Part shown: one piece after another, positions 57,801 to 64,000 of the stretch
Layout: the number at the start of each line of letters is the position of its first letter
Position numbering within the stretch: position 1 is the first letter of the stretch
Assembly (NCBI GenBank): GCA_032164245.1
Contig: JAVMKO010000006.1
Span: forward strand, 35,056,319-35,120,318
From: Sternotherus odoratus
Taxonomy: Eukaryota > Chordata > Testudines > Kinosternidae
Direction: 5' to 3'
Length of the DNA stretch: 64,000 nt
Program-made: the position numbers and the translations under genes
The notes under the pieces: generated by a model
What the model was told of the DNA's origin: nothing
The model's database searches: none
What the model saw: only the letters and a program-made list of their open reading frames with translations

Positions 57801-60800
57801 TGATGCTTAGCATGTATGTAATGCTTTACATTATCAAAGTACTTTCTGAATATGAATACAATTAATGAATTCTCAAGAATAAGATTCTAATGATAAAGTA
57901 TCTCCTGCAGAATATAGAAAACACACCGTCCTGGGCAATTTAGACAAAATGGGAGATTTAGAGCTTTTTAATTCCAGGTTATTGGTTCCATGCTGGTCTT
58001 GACTCAGTAGTGCCATCTTTAATTTCATACAGATTCCTGACCATACTATTTTGTAAAGTCACAGCCCAATTCTGGATTGGCAGGTTATCTCTATCATAGA
58101 AAGTATATCCACAATTGATGCTAAATTGTCCCCTTGTTTGGAAAGGTTAGTGACTGAATGGACCATGGAGAATGAACTTCACTCTGTCACCTAAAGAAGC
58201 TAGATCAAGTCTGAGTCATGTTGGCAGGAGTCAGTGATATGGAAAGCTTGTCTTGCCATTATCTGTTCTGTGACCTAACAGAGCATTTTAGTCTCCTGAG
58301 ACGTCAAGCCTGTACTAAATTCTTAATAAAAATTAAGAACACACACACAACCCAGCAGGAAGTGGGATGTTCTGTTTGTCCTCAGTACTCATGAGTGAAA
58401 GTAGCTGTCATACAGCAAGGGAACTGTGAGAACATTTGTTAGAGACCTGATAGGCAATGGAAAGAGAATCCCAGTATTTTGGTGTTATCTCCAAAAGATA
58501 TGTATTTATGCACTCAGTAGAAAACAAACAACATACAAGAATGTCTACAAGCAAACACAATTTTCAGGAATGATAAAACAAATATACCTAATATACAGGT
58601 TGCTGCAGCCAGAAATAATTCCTGGTTGTCCCTGAGAATACCAGAGCAAACCTCTCTCTTGGTGTTGTTTTTTCTTCTCTCTCTTATTCCCCCCCCCCCC
58701 CCCTGCGTTTTCTTAAGCTGGCATCATTGGTGATCTCATGCACCTGCTTGTCATCTCAGCAGTTTCAGCTTCACTATTTGTCCGTAGATTCATGAAGAAA
58801 ATATTTAACATCCGAAGAAAGGAAGGGGCCCTGTGGTCTCAGAAGCTTTTCCTGATGTTCTCACAGCCAGGCCAATAAAAACAGAGCCCCAAAGCACTTT
58901 TCAGTGAAGCATATACTGAGGGTCTAAGGGTGATTCCAGGGCATTTCTGCCCCCTCAAGAAGAGGAGAGAAAACATTTACAGAAGACAACCAACCTCAGC
59001 CATGGTGGCCTTGAACATTCAGAGCCCCCAAAATGGATCTTTAGAAGGATCTTTCAACAAGGTGTTTTGCACCATTTTAAAAATACTTATTTTTCACACT
59101 TATAATAGCTCTTCTGGAAGCCTGAGTCTGAAATCTGCTTTATTATTGATCATCTTCTCCTCAGATTTTCTTCTTCATCACATGCACCCAGGTTGGATGA
59201 TCTAAGGTTGCTCAGACTTGTGGGGCATTGATGGAGTTTTTATTTATTTGATTTTTATAAAAAATAACACCAGAGCTTTTTATTTGGAGGGTGCTTTCCT
59301 CAGATGAAGAAGGATGGGAGCTTTACAAACAGATTAAAACAAAATGATGGTAAAATATTGCCTCCTCCATTCCAGTTCTTCGCATCGGGCACAAGAGTTT
59401 TTTGTTAGTTTGGCTGCTCACAGCCCTTGATCTTGCTGCTCTTGCATCCATCTTGGTATTTGTGCAGTTCAGTCTCCAGCCCTTACATTCAGCAGGATCA
59501 AACAACAATAAACTCTGTGAGTAGAATTTGACAGCATGGTTGGGGCACTGAGCCGGTGGAGGATTGTGCTGAGTCTGCCACAGCTTCATACATCACGTGG
59601 AGAAAACTAAATCTGGGGAGTGGAGTTCCACCTTTACCCATCAGCCAGGCTTGGATGGGCAGCTCCATCTTCCCCTGAGTCTCCAAAGCAAATTACCTCA
59701 AGTCTCTGCCCTTCCCCCTCTCCCCCCTTCAAGGGGCAAAAAAGTCATTAAGTGCTGTAGTAAGAGCTGATTCAGGTCACTGGTGTTTAGTCCTCTACAA
59801 AAATGGGGCTGGAAGGGATGATGGAGGAGGGATTGCAGTATGTGCTTGGTGCTGACCTGCTGAATTATGACTTTAATGCAGTCGCTTTAATAACTTGCTG
59901 TAGCTCCAACCACCAGATGCAATTTATGGCAAAGCAGGCGCCCAAGCGTTTTTCTTTCTCTGAAGACTAAGCAGATCTCTGATTATCACCTCCCTCCCCC
60001 AAACCCATTACCTCCCGCTGCTTGCTCTGCTAATGGAAAAATGCTACGTGTCTGTGAGCTTTTTCCGCAAAACCCTGTTTTCAGGAAATAGTGGAGAATG
60101 AGAAACTAACACACACACTATTGAACAGCTCTTTTTACTCAATTCTTCAACCATACACAATTCTTACTGCTTCCAGATCCTCTGATTCTTTTCCTAAAAG
60201 CTTTAAAATTCCAGGTGGAGAGAGGCAAGGAAAACAGAATGGCAAATTCAGTGATTTATTTGTATGGGAAAAGCCCCCCTACGTTAGTTAGATCAAAATG
60301 AGCCTAAGCCTTGCTGTTTTCACAGCACACTGAAAACCCTAGGTTTTAATGAAATCCACCCTGCTATAATGAATTGTACAGAGCAAATAAAAACAAAACA
60401 AGTAAAGAAGCTGAATCTAGAAGTAGTGCAGAGTACTTGATAGAGAAACCTAATCCAAATGTTATTTTTGTATTTGGTGCTTAGATACTGTGGTGATGAG
60501 TGCAGTAAATAGTGAAGATAGATAGATAACTATTCCCGTACTCTAAAAAGCCATTCTCTTCCCAGCAAGACGATGGATTCTTCCTCCCCTCTTCTCTGCT
60601 TTTTGTGATTTGCATTATCATTTGCTAAATATGGTATGAACTATTTACTTTGGTCCACGGCTTCAAAGAAACGTCATAAATAAATCATGACCTGAACAAT
60701 AGCCCCAGATTCTGCTTTTATTTTCTCAATTGAGGGAAGGAAATTAATTTTAAAAAATGTTGCTTTTTAATACTAACTATTCATAAAAAAATAATCTTAG

Positions 60801-61357
60801 TAAGACAGGTACACCCATGTCAGAGTTCTTTGGGGTTCTTGTAGCTTGATTAGATCCTAAGATCAAACAAAAACATTTTGTATTTTATTTTTTCTCTAGT
60901 ATTTCCTTTTCCCAAAGAGAGCAAAATTCCAACTGCAGCACTGGATAAAGGCATCTTTGAAAGGGTCTCCATAGACAGCACCACAGAATAGACCTTTATG
61001 ACTGTTAAATATTTACCAGCAAGGCAAACCCTTCCTAGGTTACAGCAAGTACAGTTTGCAGTGACCCACCTTCTGATCTAGAAGCAAGCAGAAGATTCCT
61101 TCAAACTGTCCAGCTTCTCATTCAACAAGAACAGCATTTCCTCCCTCCCTTCAAACATCTAGATTAACTGGGTTAGCATGTAACATACTCTGCAACTTGC
61201 TCAGTAAAGAAGTAGCAACATGTGGTGGCACAAGATTGTAATTTGTATGTTTCCATGTGAATTTAATCTTGTGTTTGTCCATGTTTACAATTAATTGTCC
61301 TCAGCCTTAACTACAATAGTATTATTGTCTTGAACGCTAACATATAATGTGTATAAA
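54869..61357. other. Long intergenic stretch, mostly unassigned
   Basis: No gene recognised. Simple repeats: CA-rich 55360-55440, TATGTGTA-rich 55855-55880 and a C-run at 58689-58703. Segments near 59860-59980 and 60600-60730 look unusually complex and free of recognisable repeat, but conservation cannot be assessed here. Confidence 0.45.
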
Positions 61358-61814
61358 TAAGGCTGCAAGTCTGTCACAGAGGTCAAGGATTCTCTGTCTT
61401 TGTGGGAGCTCCGTGACTTCCACAACTGCAGCGCTAGTGCTGCTGGCCCTGAAGCCGCCTGAGCAGTGGCTGGCCCTGGGGGCTGACTGAGCAGCAGTTT
61501 TGGAGCGGCAGCAGTGCCAGGCCCCCTGCCTCCCCAGCAGCAGCACCCGCATCCTGTGCCTCACAGTAGCAACCTCCCCCCCAAGAAACAGCGGTGTCCC
61601 AGCGGTGCCTGAGCAGCAGTGCCCCCCAGAGCAGTGACACCTCATGCCCCCTCCCCAAGCAGCAGTGCCGCAGGGCCCCAGGAGCAGCTAAGATTTAATC
61701 AGGGGTGTTTATGGTAAGAGTCATGGACAGGTCACAGGCCATGAATTTTTCTTTACTGCCCGTAATCTGTCCATGACTTTTACTAACAACACCCATGACT
61801 AAATCTTAGCCTTA
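61358..61814. mobile_element. DNA-transposon-like element with GC-rich core, copy 2
   Basis: Right part matches the 6194-6788 element (AAGATTTAATCA, AGTCATGGACAGGTCA, CTGTCCATGACTTTTACTAA). The ends AAGGCTGCAAG and AAATCTTAGCCTTA are short inverted repeats with TA borders. The core (61430-61680) is GC-rich with repeated GAGCAGCAGT words. Non-coding. Confidence 0.5.
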
Positions 61815-61959
61815 CATATGAAACATTTATTTCTTTCTCTTATTGCGGTATGGATTTGCATATCACTTTACAGATATGAGCCCTGACCACAAAGTCTTGA
61901 GAATATAATTCATATTGTTATAAAACCAAAAATATAAAGTATCAGAACAAATAACAATG

Positions 61960-63071
61960 GGCTAGATCCACAAAGGGATTTAGGAACCTAACTGCTACTT
62001 TAGACACTTACATCCAAAATTTAGGTTCCCCAAAAGTTCTGCTCACCTGCTGCCTAATGTTATTAGGTCTTGTTTCCCCTGGCAAAGTGCCCATAGAACC
62101 TGAATTTCTGCCACTGGGCATCTGCACTGCTGCCTCAGTCCTGACACACAAATGCCTAAGCCTCAGCAGGATTCTCAAATTAGATGTTGCCTTGTCTGTC
62201 AGTCCCAGTCTGGCAGGTGTGCCCAGAACACGCCTACTAGAGTGGGCCTGACACAAAGCACAGCTGCTGCCCTTACAACCTTTAATCCACAGGCTGAAGC
62301 ACTCATACAGGAAGGGGAAGAGCCAGTTCACTCCTGCTCACACAATATCAAGCAGGGATTTGAACCTAAGACTTTCACTTCTCAGGAGATTGCCCCCAAT
62401 AACTGAGTTATAGTATATTACTGGGGGAGGCAAGCTTTCCTGCTGAAAGGCTTTTCCCCTGAGTGTATATAGCATGGGATCAGGGACTTGAATTTGGGTT
62501 TGCCGCCTCAGATAAACGCTGTAAGCACTGAGTTACAGAGTCATTTATGTACAATCTTTAGCTCAGTGACTGTTAAGTAGCTCATACAACATAGAACAGC
62601 TTTAACAAGAGAGATTGCAAAACCTACTTTAAGAATACCCCCTAGTGGTTAGGGTACCTGTAGCAATGGCAAGAACTGGGTTCAAAACCCTACTCCACAG
62701 CAGGCAGAGGGGGTATTTGAACCTGTGCTCTGGATAAGTGCTTGAACTACTGTACTAGGTTATTGAGTATATGTCAGCTGTAATGATGACATCACCACAC
62801 AATTTTTTGTGAGAAAGGGCATATGCACCTAACTCCAGGAGAGGGCTTGCAGCTGTGAAGCCCGAACAGAGGAACATCTCCCTCTGGTCCACAATTATGT
62901 GCCTAACTAAGTTTGAGGGGTGGAGCTTTAGCATTTCCTGTTGACTAGCTCAGAGGGCTCTTTGCTGAGTGTGCAGACTTCTGTAGGCCCCATTCTTAAG
63001 CACCTAACTGTCCCTGTGCATAGTATAGGGAGTCTGGATGCCTGAGATCCAGACTGTCTTTCTGTAGATTG
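61960..63071. repeat. Composite repeat with four tRNA-like modules
   Basis: tRNA-like units in alternating orientation: minus at about 62343-62410 (B box GGTTCAAATCC on the minus strand); minus at about 62478-62545 (degraded); plus at about 62641-62705 (A-box-like TAGTGGTTAGGGTA and B-box-like GGTTCAAAACC); minus at about 62708-62772. The borders GATCCACAAAGGGATTTAGG (61966) and TTAAGCACCTAACTGTCCC (62996) look partly inverted. Probably a non-autonomous element that has captured SINE-like units; class unresolved. Confidence 0.45.
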
Positions 63072-63416
63072 AGACTGTGATCCTGGACTATGGCCAAGGA
63101 ACCTGAAGCACAACTCAGGAAGAAAATGCAAAGCTGGTTTTGCTTTCTTCCAATCCTAGACTACCTTTGCACCAAAGTAGTCCCTCAGCATAAATTGGAG
63201 CAGCCTGGGGACTTTTTAATTTGTGCCAAATGCCAACAGCTCAAAGAGGAGTGGAGTTCGGTAAGAGGTTACATGGCATTAGAAGGACACACCTCATCTG
63301 AGTTGATCCTCACATAGCTGGCTATGCCAGCTTCGGGACCACTTTACATTGGTGGTTAATGCAAAACTGCTGCAGCACAGTTGAGGATTGAAATCTAAGA
63401 TTTGGAGAGAGAAGCT

Positions 63417-63447
<31 letters not shown>

Positions 63448-64000
63448 AAGTATAGGTCTTTACCCCGGGGATAAGTATAGCTATGTATAGTGCTAGTTTA
63501 GCCCATTCTGAAGGCTGCTGTGATTCTGCTGTTTTTTATTCTTCTTTGAAGCAGTCCTCTGATTAAAAGTCCTTTGCTTCTAACTCACAATGTCTTTTAA
63601 ATGGCTCTGCAAAGGCCTCTCGTGGTTCCCAGCTCACATCAGAAGCGGAGAGCTGGAAGTGTTTCACTGCAGAATAAACATATGGGCTGTAAATCCTGTG
63701 ATTCAAAAGATTCGTCTGCAATATTCCCCTCTGCTGTTGCCATAGGTAACCAGGCTCTGCAAAACACCATTTACCCTGGAATGCAAGGAGACGTGGAGCT
63801 CAGCAAGGGCATTCTAGTTAACCCCTTCGTAGCAAAAACAATAAAAATCAAAACTCTGGTGACTCCAGCAACAACAAAATGAACTGCTGCCCAATAGTCA
63901 GGTGTGCTCAAATACACACATAGAAATATACACACCATACCCTGTTCAAATAACATAAAAACAGATAATCCCCACCCACATACACTTTGTGACAGAGTAC
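63072..64000. other. Intergenic DNA with AG microsatellite
   Basis: A pure (AG)n run lies at about 63418-63447. No gene recognised up to the window end. Confidence 0.5.

Noticed and set aside
62641..62705. Functional tRNA gene
   Set aside because: The A and B boxes are degenerate and no cloverleaf with paired acceptor stem could be drawn; a SINE-like module fits better.
1..64000. CRISPR arrays, operons, phage or other bacterial defence systems
   Set aside because: No spaced direct-repeat arrays or bacterial coding density; the DNA is plainly vertebrate nuclear.

Overview
The window is a gene-poor stretch of a vertebrate nuclear genome, most probably from a turtle (non-avian sauropsid). The evidence is one intronless vertebrate gene (IRF2BPL) in a large CpG island, inside tens of kilobases of AT-rich intergenic DNA. 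Around it lie repeats typical of turtles: CR1 LINEs, Penelope-like retroelements, hAT and Tc1/mariner-type MITEs, solo LTRs, an MIR, a 5S-rRNA-derived SINE and a long RTE-like LINE. The species call rests on repeat recognition, not on a search.

Layout. 1-15.3 kb is repeat-dense: hAT MITEs at 0.86 and 4.5 kb; solo LTRs at 2.96, 7.34 and 14.71 kb; CR1 at 7.2 kb; an LTR fragment at 8.3 kb; a decayed SANT-domain transposon at 9.5-10.5 kb; a Gypsy-like remnant at 11.3-12.85 kb; a palindromic Penelope fragment at 13.18 kb; and a 5S-type SINE at 13.9 kb. 16.7-19.04 kb holds an RTE-like LINE ORF with two in-frame stops and a C-terminal C2H2 finger. 20-29.5 kb is AT-rich DNA with few identifiable repeats. 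29.5-33.5 kb is the IRF2BPL locus (CpG island, 5' leader with two upstream ATGs, a single 731-codon exon, 3' UTR with AATAAA). 33.5-38.8 kb again has few repeats and could hold regulatory DNA of IRF2BPL. 38.8-64 kb returns to repeats: CR1 pieces at 39.2, 44.5 and 48.7 kb; a foldback hAT MITE at 42.25 kb; an MIR; mariner-type MITEs at 43.1 and 54.5 kb; a solo LTR at 46.7 kb; a four-level nest at 51.1-54.0 kb; and tRNA-like modules at 62.3-62.8 kb.

Only IRF2BPL looks like a functional host gene. Nothing resembles an operon, CRISPR array or bacterial system. The most interesting structure is the Penelope-like material. Three copies carry a recognisable hammerhead-ribozyme-like core, and stem II covaries between two of them. 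One copy encodes a GIY-YIG endonuclease and sits inside a hAT element, which sits inside a solo LTR, which sits inside an older interspersed repeat. Target-site duplications resolve the order of the LTR and Penelope insertions.
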